The translations under genes and the position numbers were made by a program. From NCBI RefSeq assembly GCF_036785885.1, contig NC_092329.1, positions 7,936,001-8,000,000 of the forward strand: a stretch of DNA of 64,000 nt, in the 5' to 3' direction. Shown one piece after another: positions 51,396-61,550 of this stretch. Positions within the stretch are counted from its first letter, which is position 1. Every line of letters begins with the position of its first letter. Under the pieces are notes generated by a model, which searched no databases, was not told where the DNA came from, and worked only from the letters and a program-made list of their open reading frames with translations. The stretch comes from Coffea arabica. Its lineage: Eukaryota; Streptophyta; Magnoliopsida; Gentianales; Rubiaceae.

Positions 51396-51411
51396 GTGAA
51401 ACACATGCATG

Positions 51412-52528
51412 CGAATGGCAATGAATATGTTGTCAAGAAAAGTTAAAGACTAGACTAATACATGGATCGCCTCTTTGACAGAAAAGTTTCAAGCTTTATG
51501 TAATGCACAGCAATGAAGGAGAAGGCCAAGATGTAATTCACCACGAGTGGGATGCATGTTTTCTTGGTCTACTCTAAGCTATGATGCCTTGTTGATTCAA
51601 GACGCTTGCGAGGAGGGTATCTAATGCACCGATTTAGATTCTCCGTGTCATTATTCGGTGCTAAATTCAGTATCAAACTCACTTATCACGTGAACGTAAA
51701 GAAAACTTAAATAAATAGTATATGACAATTTAAATAATAGAACATTGGCGTAAATATAGAAGTTGGCATTGAATTGTTATTGAAAAATGGGCACTGAGAA
51801 TCCCAAATGCTAATTTAATTCTTAAATTCTAATTTTGGACACCTCATCTTATAAAACATAACAGAATTGTTAAAACTAACGAGATATAGCAGACAAGTGA
51901 TGCTCTTAGAGTTTTAAGGGTCCAAAAGAAAATTATTTACCCACTAATGCTTTTGACTAATGTACAAATGACAAGATAGGGATAATCTGTTATTCCAGAA
52001 TAATTCCAACTACAAGGTCATACTCGCAGTGTAGAAAATTGTACTCAATTGCTCAACTTGACATAGTACTAACTGTTATTTAAGTAATCCCAAAACGAGC
52101 TGACCATGCCATGGAAATGGCCGTTGCTAACTTGAGGAAAATGCAGCTAGCACGAGCAGAAATAAGCCAATAGTATTGATAGTACGACACTACGACCAGG
52201 ATCCAAAGTTCCGCGCTGGCCATCCAGCCAAGTCTTAATGCACAATGGCCAGTCAAATACTGATGAACTGGCCAAATAAAGAATAGTTATATCCTTATTA
52301 TCAAAAAAAAAAAAAAAGAATAGTTATTTCCTTTGGTACCACGAGGGTCGAGCTTTAATATAGTTTAGTCATCATGTGCCATGTACTTATGGAGAATTTT
52401 TTCACACCCACGCAATGCCCGATCCCTCAAGTGTCACAACTTGGGTCCAAGGGTTGGTTTATGTAACTTTTGTATGAGAATTCATTGACCAAAATGATTA
52501 ATCGAAATTACAAAGTAACAATTGGATT
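51412..52528. other. Intergenic DNA, nothing recognised
   Basis: AT-rich sequence. No reading frame, RNA gene or repeat border could be supported. Confidence 0.5.
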
Positions 52529-52800
52529 TAAGGCCCTATTTGATAATCTAATTCACTGTTTAAATTTAATGAATTTAGATTTTAATATATTCAGATCGTT
52601 TGATAACTAAAAATTTAATATTTCAATTAATTAAATGGCACTAAATTTTATAGATAAAATATGCTCCTAAAATTAATTGATTACTATTCACTTATCATTG
52701 AATGTGATATGCACTCAAATGTATTAGATTTAATATTTAACAATTCAACAACTTAATATATTCAAATATCAGGTTTCAGTTTTATCAAACGCACTCTAAG
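52529..52800. mobile_element. MITE family X, copy 3
   Basis: A 272-bp copy with inverted ends AAGGCCCTATTTGATAA and TTATCAAACGCACTCTAAG (imperfect). It shares ATGTGATATGCACTCAAATG and ATTAGATTTAATATTTAAC with the other copies. No target duplication is obvious, so the superfamily stays open. Confidence 0.72.
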
Positions 52801-53213
52801 TATTATTTAAACCTTTTCCTGTCCTCTCCCCAGTAACCTAGGGGATTCGCTCAAATACAACTATCACAACCCGGATCTAAGGACTGATTCAAGTAACTTT
52901 TTGGCCAAAATTCACTGATCCAAAATAGTTAACCCAAATTACCAAGTAATTATTGGACCTAAGTACTTAAACCTTTTCCTTTGTTTTTCTCACCACTGAT
53001 ATGGCACACTTCATCAAGAATCCTAAAGCATTAGCAAATCGATACTTTGAAATCATGCCATTATGGGTAGTGAGGCTGATACGAGATCGGTCACGGCCCG
53101 GATCTGGCGTTGCACGGTCATGTTCAGAGCTGCTAATTAGCTTCACATCACATAAGTCATCCGCATGATTCTCCTTTATCACAATTCTGTAGTACTTTTT
53201 GTGATATGATGTA

Positions 53214-53561
53214 CTCCCTCCCTTTTTTTATAACTGACGTTTAAGAAATTTGCTCTTAAGTACTTTTATCTGTCGTTGTATTATCCCCATGCAGCATTAA
53301 TTATTTTTTCACAATTTTATCCTTTTATCTCTCTTTTCCAATACAGGGTTCTTAATTACTACTCCTAATAATTATTGCTTCTCTCTTTGCTTTTGGCCTA
53401 GTAAAACAACATCATTTAGTACTCTAGTGAGAGAAAACATGGGTGAATTGGACAATTAATGAGGGTACAAAAGAAAAGTAGTGTATAGATTTAAACAATG
53501 AAAAACTTTTCTTAATTGGTGTGCAAAACCTTAAACATCAGTTATAAAAAAAGGGAGGGAG
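53214..53561. mobile_element. Stowaway (Tc1/Mariner) MITE, 348 bp
   Basis: Begins CTCCCTCCCTTTTTTTATAA and ends with the near-exact complement, with inverted repeats of about 28 bases, and is flanked by TA on both sides (53212-53213, 53562-53563). The CTCCCTCC terminus and TA duplication define Stowaway elements. No coding capacity. Confidence 0.92.
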
Positions 53562-53563
53562 TA

Positions 53564-54772
53564 TGTGAGATAAAAAGGTAATTGGGAAGATAAAAAGGTG
53601 TATTGAAAATTGTAATGATGATGTAAGCAAATATATTTGACCAAATAATTTACAATCCAAACAAACCCGTATTTTGCCGTTGAATCTGTTATTCCTTCTT
53701 GGGGGAAAGAGGATCTTTTGGCTGTCCTTGTTTCTACATTCCACCCTGCAAAGGGGAACGTGTAAAATTGCTTACAAACACACTATAACTCACAAGAAAT
53801 GGCTAAAATTTTAGAAAAGCATATAGCTGAAAAACAAGAGTGGGAGTAAAAATAAGAACGGAAGGCATTAGAGAAGTTGGCCAGAGCTACTACTAAAGGC
53901 TTTGCGTTAACCCCAAAAAAAAAAAAATCCCTCGATCAATTTCCTATAAAACCATGTACTAAAAGTTTGTCCCATTAGGTAGCTCGAACAACTTCGAATA
54001 AAATGTCAGTGATGGTCATATTGTATATATGCATGCATTTTCCATCCAAAACATTTCAATTTTGTTTTGTAATAATGCTCATTTGAGAATATTAGGGACT
54101 GGTTGCAAGAATTGTAGGAAATAAATTAATTGGAAACTAGAGTGACAAGCTGATAATTTTCATTTTTATTGTCGATAAAGAGTAGCAACGAATCCACGGA
54201 TAGTTTTTTCTCCTGTTAAAACAAGTAAATACAAGTGTCCTTGATAATTGGGATTTCGATAAGCAACCTCAAAACTACTGGAGTTGTTTAAGCGGATTGC
54301 TTCGAGCTCCTGCCTTAAAGCCTTTCGACTATTCTTTTTTTTTTTTTTTTTTTTGTGACAAGGGAGAGTTCACAGACTCCAGATAGCTTCAATAGGACAA
54401 AAATAACATCCATTATATTAAAAAAAAAAAGTATATATATTGAATTGTAGGTGATAATACGAAGAATCAAGCAGAAGCATAAAGCAAAATTATACAATTC
54501 CAAAATCAAATTCGTTCTTCTCCGTTCGTAAATGCAAACAAGATCGCACAAGCATGCATTTGTAACTCTTTTTTTTCTTCTTCCATGGGTTTCTTCAAGC
54601 AATTACTTACGAACAGAATCATCCACCTAAACTATACAACCGAATAAAAAGACGTTTACACTTTACACATCAAATAGAAAAGCAAATCCTGAATATATAC
54701 TATATATACATGCAGATGAGAATAACCAAATCCCAAGAATCTTGTGCTTTTGGGCAAATGCCCATTTTCCCA
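53564..54772. other. Intergenic DNA and 3' flank of the heat-shock gene
   Basis: No gene was recognised. The last 100-200 bases probably include the 3' UTR of the minus-strand small heat-shock gene. A 20-base T run lies at 54335-54354. Confidence 0.5.
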
Positions 54773-55270
54773 CTAAGCTTTGCAGCAAACAAACCTTCCA
54801 AATCCTTTAGGAGAAGAAGCATCATTTCGGCCATCCACACCTGAAATTTCAACTGCTCTGTGCTTCAACTTTTTCTTCTTCAAATGATGATCTTTAGGCA
54901 CGGTAACAACCAACACCCCATCACTCATTGAAGCCTTAATCTGATCAACCAATGCATCTTCAGGCAACCGAAACTCCCTCTGGAAACTCCCACCACAAAT
55001 CCGCTCTTTGCAGTGCCACTTATACTCACCACCACCACGCTTTCGATCATCAGACTCACCAGTTTCCTGATCATCCTCATCTTTCCTGTCAGCACTTAAA
55101 TGGAGAACCTGGTTGTCGTGAATTTGGAGTTTCACGTCTTCTTTAGTCAGTCCCGGAAGATCAAACTTGAAAACGTGGGCTTCTGGGGTTTCCTTCCAGT
55201 CCATTGAGCAGCATGAAGACTCGGACGAGAAGGTATTCAACAGCATTGATTGCAGCGGAAATACAGACAT
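54773..55270 (-). CDS. Small heat-shock protein (HSP20), class IV-like
   Basis: An intronless gene for a 165-aa ATP-independent chaperone that holds unfolding proteins. The open frame extends upstream to a TTG at 55327, but the first ATG is at 55270, giving MSVFPLQSMLLNTF; this start is preferred. The alpha-crystallin domain starts near residue 24 (DWKETPEAHVFKFDLPG), continues with QREFRLPEDALVDQIKASM and ends with GVLVVTVPK at 118-126, the conserved HSP20 consensus II. RAVEISG supplies an I/V-X-I-like C-terminal motif. The opening pattern (short N-arm, W-ETP-AHVFK-LPG) resembles Arabidopsis HSP18.5 of class IV more than class I, from memory. There is an extended basic tail, KKKKLKHR, and a Cys-containing end (VCCKA). 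No signal peptide or SKL is present, so cytosol or nucleus is likely. Confidence 0.92.
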   Translation of the reverse strand: MSVFPLQSMLLNTFSSESSCCSMDWKETPEAHVFKFDLPGLTKEDVKLQIHDNQVLHLSADRKDEDDQETGESDDRKRGGGEYKWHCKERICGGSFQREFRLPEDALVDQIKASMSDGVLVVTVPKDHHLKKKKLKHRAVEISGVDGRNDASSPKGFGRFVCCKA

Positions 55271-55398
55271 CTTTCTATTTCCCAGAAAAATCGTACTGTT
55301 CCAGGTACTACGAGCTGGTTTGTACAAGATTTCGATTGAGGGCTTCTCTTGCTTTGAGGATTCTTTTGCCTTACTTGATTTGGTCAGGCCTCATGCTT

Positions 55399-55435
55399 TA
55401 TTTATAGCCAAGGTGAAGGCAATTCTTGAAATTTC
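55399..55435 (-). promoter_or_regulatory. TATA box and heat-shock element of the HSP20 gene
   Basis: On the minus strand TATAAATA lies at 55406-55399, about 130 bases before the ATG. Immediately upstream, 55423-55435 carries three perfect alternating heat-shock units (TTC, GAA, TTC spaced by two bases; an HSE is symmetric, so it serves either strand). A further GAAGCTTC pair is at 55461-55468. This supports heat-shock-factor control. Confidence 0.85.
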
Positions 55436-55897
55436 TCGAGCTGTGAAGAATTATGGAGGAGAAGCTTCGATCATCATGTTGCTGACTTCTTCTGTCAGAC
55501 TCGATAATTTACCAGGTGCTTCTTTCTCTGGATTATTTATTCGGGCTCTCCTTTGGGTCCAGCAACTTCCATTTCCATTCACTCCCAATGCATCATTAGC
55601 CCAAATATGTCGGGCTTCCATTGGGTATATACTATGGGCCAATCCTCCAAATTTACTTCGTCTTGTGGCTTTTTACCTCGTTTGGTAGACATTGCACAAG
55701 TAATCGGGTTCAGTTGTTGAGCCTAGTGGAGTATGACCCATAATCAACTTGAATTAATTTGTTAAAGAAAAAAAAAACACACATTATTTGTGGTTGAATT
55801 CAATTGCAAATTTGCAATTACTCAATGTAAGAGGGGCAAATTGACTGATTACGGCGGGGGGGCTATCATCCTCGAAAGTACGAGTATCAAGTTTACC

Positions 55898-56313
55898 CAT
55901 CCCACATCAGAAGATTGTGGGCTATTTATCCTAGGTTTAAGGTTTTCAGGCTTCTCGACCAGTTACCAATTGGCTGGACGTGGAAGTTTGGTGAGTCCCC
56001 TTAAATTGCTTAGGCCAGTCTTTTCCGTTAACTCTTTGAGCGTTTCTAATCTAATTATCTGCCTATCTTTGAAAAAAAGAAACCATTTATTTGGTGAGGG
56101 TGTGCTCGGCGGGGGAGGGGGAGGTTGGGTCACCATCCCACATCAGAAGATTGTGGGGTATTTATCCTGGGTTTAAGGTCTCCAGGCTTCTCGACCAGTT
56201 ACTAATTAGCTGGACGTGGAAGTTTGGTGGGTCCCCTTAGATTGCTTAGGCCAGTCTTTCCGTTAACTCTCTGAACGTTTCTAATCTAATTATCTGCCTA
56301 TCTTTGAAAAAAA
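55898..56313 (+). mobile_element. Dimeric retroposon with snRNA-promoter-like heads
   Basis: Two about 181-bp units (55898-56078 and 56133-56313), roughly 90 percent alike by eye, are separated by a 54-base G-rich spacer. Each begins CATCCCACATCAGAAGATTG, contains TATTTATCC shortly after, and ends GCCTATCTTTG plus 7-8 A. The whole is bracketed by one exact 17-bp direct repeat, CGAGTATCAAGTTTACC, at 55881-55897 and 56315-56331. The tail plus duplication indicate LINE-type retroposition of the dimer. TCCCACATC resembles the upstream sequence element of plant snRNA genes, and TCCCACATC also occurs in the LTRs of some plant TRIM elements, so the identity is open. Confidence 0.72.
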
Positions 56314-56331
56314 ACGAGTATCAAGTTTACC

Positions 56332-57580
56332 AAAACCCAAACTGCTTCGTGGAGCAATACCTGATTACTTTAGATGGCGAATTCTTGACGATCCTTGACC
56401 TTAATATTGCAAAGGGGCAGCACTCAGATTTTAGTTAGTAATCTTTTTTTTTTCTTTTGCTTAAAAATGGAAATATAATTTCTGTTCTATGTTTGGTTTA
56501 CTTGAAAATTTATTCTTTGGAGAAAAGAGTTCTTAGAATTATAGATTTGGGTCTGATAAAAACTTCCTTCACATTATCTTTTTTATTTTCTTTGTATCTT
56601 TTACTTTTCCAAACACCTAATAGTCAATCAACTTTAGGAAGATAGGACAAAAATGATATGAGCATCCAAATGAGATCTTTATTCCTAGGGTTTCAATGTT
56701 CCTTGTTTTTCAAGTGAAGCTTTAAATCAAGACATTAAAGATTATTGGTGATGAATCTGCCGTTCCTAGTTCAAGAAGATTAAGATGCGGATCAAAGGTT
56801 GCTATTTGGAGTCATTTGTTTGCATTTATTTTAGTGATTGTTTTAGTTGGTTATGTTATAAGTCAAATTTGGCCAGCAATATAAGTATATTTGTAGGCCG
56901 TTAGTTTAGTAATTAGTCATTTGTCGAAGTCTTTAGTTGTTCGGAAAAATTGTTATTTGCTTGTTTCCTAGAGTGACATTATGACTTTAAGTGTCGGCCA
57001 GCTCAAGGAAAACATAAGTCCGCGACTTTTCTTTAGTTTTTCCTAGTTTAATTAGGTTTTTGCATCTTGTAAACCCTACATAAGGGTCAACATTTATTCT
57101 AAAAATAATCAATCGAAATTTCTAGCAAATTGAGAGTTTTTCTCTTGGTTTCTTAGAAGCGTCTCCTTGAATACCTTAGAACAAGTCTTGAGTGTTCAAA
57201 TCGGCTTATTAATTCAAAGAATGCATTTGAATTGTAGCGTTTTCTATCTTCAACTTTAGGTCTTTAATACGAGTTATTCACGGGTTGAAATTATATCAAT
57301 ACGTTCATAACTCCTAAAATTAATTGAGTTTGAGCTTTTTTCCACTACAAACTTTGGTATCGTTCGTCTAGATCCTATGACTAGTTGAACTACGGGTTTC
57401 GTCTACCGACAGAGTTTGTATCACAAATATTTAAGTAGGCCTTGCACGGAGAGATCACCTTTAAAACCCAATGCAGTGCTTATTGACTAAGCTTTCTTGG
57501 AGCTCCTACTGCAACAGATTTGCAAGCATTTCAAAATTCTGAGGAAGTACTACGAAGATGAGAGGCATTAATGTCGATCA
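56332..57580. other. Intergenic DNA, nothing recognised
   Basis: AT-rich sequence. No exon, RNA gene or element border is supported. Confidence 0.5.
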
Positions 57581-57588
57581 TAGATAAT

Positions 57589-58039
57589 TAGAGGTGTCAA
57601 AATGGATGAATTTGGATAGGTTTGAACGAGTCATAATTGGGTAATAATATAATTAGGTCAACCAATTTATACTTAGTTTAGAAATGGGTATAAGTATACC
57701 TAATTATCCATTTATGACTCACTTGAAATTCTATTTATTTTTTATTTTATTTTTTTACATGTTGTTTAACAAAAAATAATAATATTTATTGTCATTAGAT
57801 TAGTAAAAAATTCAAATTTATCTGCTTAACACTACTAAAAATTGAGTTTAAATGTATAATATTTTTACATGAGTATAAATAGATGAGACGAGCCAACCTA
57901 CTACTCATCAATTAAATTGGTTTAATTAGATACTGATTTAAACCAATTTAAAGTTTACTGCATATCTAAATTTACTTATTAGTGGATGGGTTTGGGCGGG
58001 TCAATATAATTGGTTGTCAACTTGTGATTAACATCTCTA
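57589..58039. mobile_element. hAT-like MITE, 451 bp
   Basis: Ends TAGAGGTGTCAAAATGG and (complement of the right end) TAGAGATGTTAATCAC are a recognisable, diverged pair of hAT termini. Flanking TAGATAAT (57581-57588) and TATATAAT (58040-58047) would be an 8-bp target duplication with one mismatch. The body contains GGGCGGGTCAA-type subterminal motifs. No protein is encoded. Confidence 0.7.
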
Positions 58040-58047
58040 TATATAAT

Positions 58048-59811
58048 CACAGGGTGGAAGACGTTTAATTTTTCTTTTTTTTTTAAAAAAAAAAGAGAAG
58101 AAATAAAAAGAAAAAGAGGAAGCACATATAACTCGATATGCGTTCAGATGAACTTGATACATGTATTAAGGCCAAAACGAAAAAAGAAAACAAAGTAAAA
58201 ACCCTTAATTTGTTAATTGGGTCAATTGCGTTTATATCAGGATTTGAATACTATTGAAGGGCGTTGTCTATTTTATTTCTTAAAACGCCATCGATACTTG
58301 ACTGAACTGTCCAATCCAATACGTTTTCAAAACCTGGAATTGAAGTCACACATGAGCTCAAAAAATAATTGGATTACAGAGGCAATGGCGACTTTTGACT
58401 CATTTTTAAGTGCTTTTTTATTTATTTATTTTTGACAGAAAAGTACTTGCATTGCATTACTTCAAACTTGCAATATCTCTTCTTAAAAGCAGAATAACTA
58501 CAATACGTACTAACATCATCACACTTTACAATATTTTAATTATTTTAGTATTAAAATACTTAGTGAAAAACCGATTCGAAAACAATTTTTTTATTTTGTG
58601 AAAAACCAATTTTATATAATATTTTAATTACATCAAAGAAATATTTAGTGAAAAACCAATTTTTTACCTGATTTGATCGATGTCATTGGTTCTTGATCGG
58701 GTTTGATCAATTCATTTGACAACCTGAATTAAATATAGAACCAAACTAAAGCCATGAACCGATCCAATCCAATTTTTAAAACGTTGCATCTCAGAAATAT
58801 CCTTAGCAAATGAGATGTGAGAGTGGGATCATGTTATTTTAAGTGCTTGGGAGGGCTAATTTGGCTGTTACTTTTCTTCCTAGATTTGGCTGCAATGTAT
58901 TTAATGAAACATTTGCCCTAAAAGTCGGATGTCTAAAAGTCGGATGGTATTTAGATTGATATGAAGTGCGAAAGAACTGTTGCGAACTACTCTTTTTCCG
59001 TGATTCATTCCCCTAATTTGTCTTTAAGACATCAATTTCATTTGCCGGTAAACAATTTAAGTAAAAGGAGAGATAGATCATAGATGGCAATCTCCTGAAG
59101 TTATATTATTTCTGCATGCACCAGGGACAGAAACTATTGATGTTGATTAATTTTTCACTCTCTAATGCTTCTGTTTTCTGATTCAATCTACAAAAATTGC
59201 TTCCTTCAGGGCTTTGATCATCAATTCATTTACTATTATCTAAACTTATACTATTAATGGTGAATGCACAATGAACTCCCAGTTGCAAGCTTCTTGTTAT
59301 GACTAGCATTTGAATCTCAACTCATACTAATACCAATAAAGATACTATACTTCATGAAAGGGGAACCAGAATGTTTAACTAAGAGTGCAGCATATGTTGT
59401 TAGTAGTTTGTCACTGATTTATGTATTTGGAGATTTTATCACTATACATTTTATTTAACTTAATAAGATAGTTACTTAAAATCTATAAGTTGATTTTTTT
59501 TTCTTTTCTTTTTCTCTTTTAATGTAAGTGAGAAGTTTCAAATTTGAGGATCTCTGCTTTTGTCATTGTATCTCTTCATAAAAGAGAAGTTTATCAGATT
59601 TGTGACTCTTATCAAAAGAGACATGTCACGTTTCTCCTCATTAGTGTCTGAAGAGAGTCTATAAAATCCCATTCACTATGTTATTAATAAATACTTTTCA
59701 TATACTTGTTTGAGAGAGTTTTATTAAGGCTTTGTTATATTTTGAAGGTATCAAATACCGTTAGAAAAGTGAGATCACGCCTTAAAGCTATTAGTGAGCT
59801 AACAGATATAT
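58048..59811. other. Intergenic DNA, nothing recognised
   Basis: AT-rich sequence. Open frames 58217-58435 and 58410-58601 are low-complexity and unsupported. Confidence 0.5.
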
Positions 59812-59836
59812 AGAAGAAGAAGAAGAAGAAGAAGAA
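59812..59836. repeat. (GAA)n microsatellite
   Basis: Run of about eight GAA/AGA triplets, directly visible. Confidence 0.95.
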
Positions 59837-59926
59837 AGGAGGTACCGTGAGACGCAGGGGAAAGTACATTAATTGTGGGAATACTCTAATATCACGTCCC
59901 GCAAATTATGGACCTATTTGAAAATA

Positions 59927-60604
59927 AAATTTTCTTTAAAATGACCCAATTACTGCCCTTAAATTTATTTGGACCACAAGCAATTGGCCTTGAATATCAA
60001 CGAAATATAATCTAGCTATACTATTTTGTGGCTCTGAAAACTTTTATGATAGGCTGATAAGAATTAATGCAAGGATCTATTAGGAGTTTAATCGAAATGA
60101 GTTCAGCTCAAGGAGTGCATTTTTTCAAACTTGATTCGAGCTTATCGAGAAAGTCAAGTTAAAATTTGAGCTTGATAATATTTTGGCTTGCTTGAACTTG
60201 TCCAACTCTAGAAGTTGAGATTGAATTTCACAAGCTTGGCTTACTGAGCTTCTCAATGGGCCAATCATTATGGGACCTCCAATTCAAGCTCAATTGAACT
60301 CTCATTCGCTTAATCAAAAGAAAAGTTTCTTTTAAATGACCTGATTACTGCCCTTAAATTTATCTAGACCAAAAGCGATTGACCTTGAATGTCGACGGAA
60401 TACAATGGCTATACCATTTTGCGGCTCTGAAAACTTTTTTGATGGACTAATAAGAATGCAAGGATCTATTAGAGGTGTAATTAAGTAGAGTCGAAATGAG
60501 TTGAACTCAAAGAGTACATATTTTGGAATTTGATTTTCGAGCTTATCGAGTTTTTAAAAGTCAGCTTGATAATATTTTGGCTTGCTTTAACTTGTCCAAA
60601 TCTA
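59927..60604. repeat. Tandem segmental duplication, period about 394 bp
   Basis: Segments 59927-60210 and 60320-60604 are diverged direct copies. Both contain TTACTGCCCTTAAATTTAT, then GGCTCTGAAAACTTTT, then GCAAGGATCTATTAG and a GAGCTTATCGAG block, in the same order. The second copy has a 12-base insertion near AATTAAGTAGAGTCG. The latter half resembles a CGAG-rich hAT-type element, so a transposon sequence was duplicated along with its left flank. Confidence 0.8.
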
Positions 60605-60927
60605 CTACAATTTGCTTAATCAAGTGAATCGATTTTGAGTGACTTAAATTGAAAATTTGTATTTTCCTGAGTAAGGAATACAACATGTGTGTGTGTAAAG
60701 CTTGGTTTAGTTTGACAGCTTTCAAGCATCATGCATATATGCACAACATTTAATCTATTCAAGCTGCTCGACCTCAGTTCAAGATTTAACTAAACAAGCT
60801 TGCGAATAAATTATTTGATCTAAATTAGTTTAGACACCTAAATCCTAGCAATTGTCACAATTTAAAAAATCGAACTAAGTAGTCTATCCACAACTGCATA
60901 ACACTCTCTTAGTTTCTTTCGTAATTA

Positions 60928-61232
60928 GGGTTAATTACCCTTCAACTATGCCCAAATTTTTATTTTGGTCCCTGAACTTTAAAATGGGACATTTTAGTTC
61001 TTAAATATAAAATATGAACAGTTTTAGTCCTTAAAATATAAAATTTATTTTATTTTAATTCTTAAAATATAAAATTTGTCCTACTTACATATAAAATACG
61101 TCCAACTTTCGCCAATGATTTTCTTTTAGTGGAACGAGTTTTATAATATAGGGAGCAAAGCGTTCAATTTTGGAATTTAGGAACTAAAGTAAAATCCCGG
61201 TATAATTGAAATGTGCAAAATGGAAGTAACCC
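60928..61232. mobile_element. Mutator-type MITE, 305 bp
   Basis: Begins GGGTTAATTACCC and ends with GGAAGTAACCC; inverted arms share blocks such as TTTTGGTCCCTGAA versus TTTAGTTCCTAAATTCC. It resembles the ends of other Mutator-like elements in this window. No clear 9-bp duplication, and divergence suggests an old copy. Confidence 0.55.
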
Positions 61233-61468
61233 ATAATTTAGGAACATAATTGGCCGGTAAATTTAGGATAGACTATCCTCAATGCCTGCGATTAAGAAAA
61301 TGTCAACTCTTTGGAGGTTGATCATATTCCAAATTCATTAAGGTTGACTATACACCCCGCCGGACAATCCTCGGCGGTGGTCAAAGTTTCTAGAGCTTTG
61401 ACTGTAAGTGCCATCTAATCGTCTTGCAGACTTGCACCACGCCAACAAGGGCGAGGCGTACACATAAC

Positions 61469-61479
61469 TATATATATAA
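61469..61479 (+). promoter_or_regulatory. TATA box of the GH5 gene
   Basis: TATATATATAA lies about 75 bases upstream of the ATG at 61551, placing transcription start near 61505. Confidence 0.6.
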
Positions 61480-61550
61480 GAGCATACTTTGATTTGAGAA
61501 CACAACAGATTAGGCTAGTTGGCATACCATTAGTAGTCAAGAAAGCTGAA

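Noticed and set aside
55271..55327. N-terminal extension of the small heat-shock protein starting MYKPARS.
   Set aside because: The start codon there is TTG; the first ATG is at 55270 and gives a family-like N-terminus.
55898..56313. A functional U-snRNA gene pair.
   Set aside because: The sequence after the TCCCACATC and TATTTAT motifs matches no U1, U2, U4, U5 or U6 start that was recognised, and the units have oligo(A) ends and a target duplication, so a retroposon is a better explanation.
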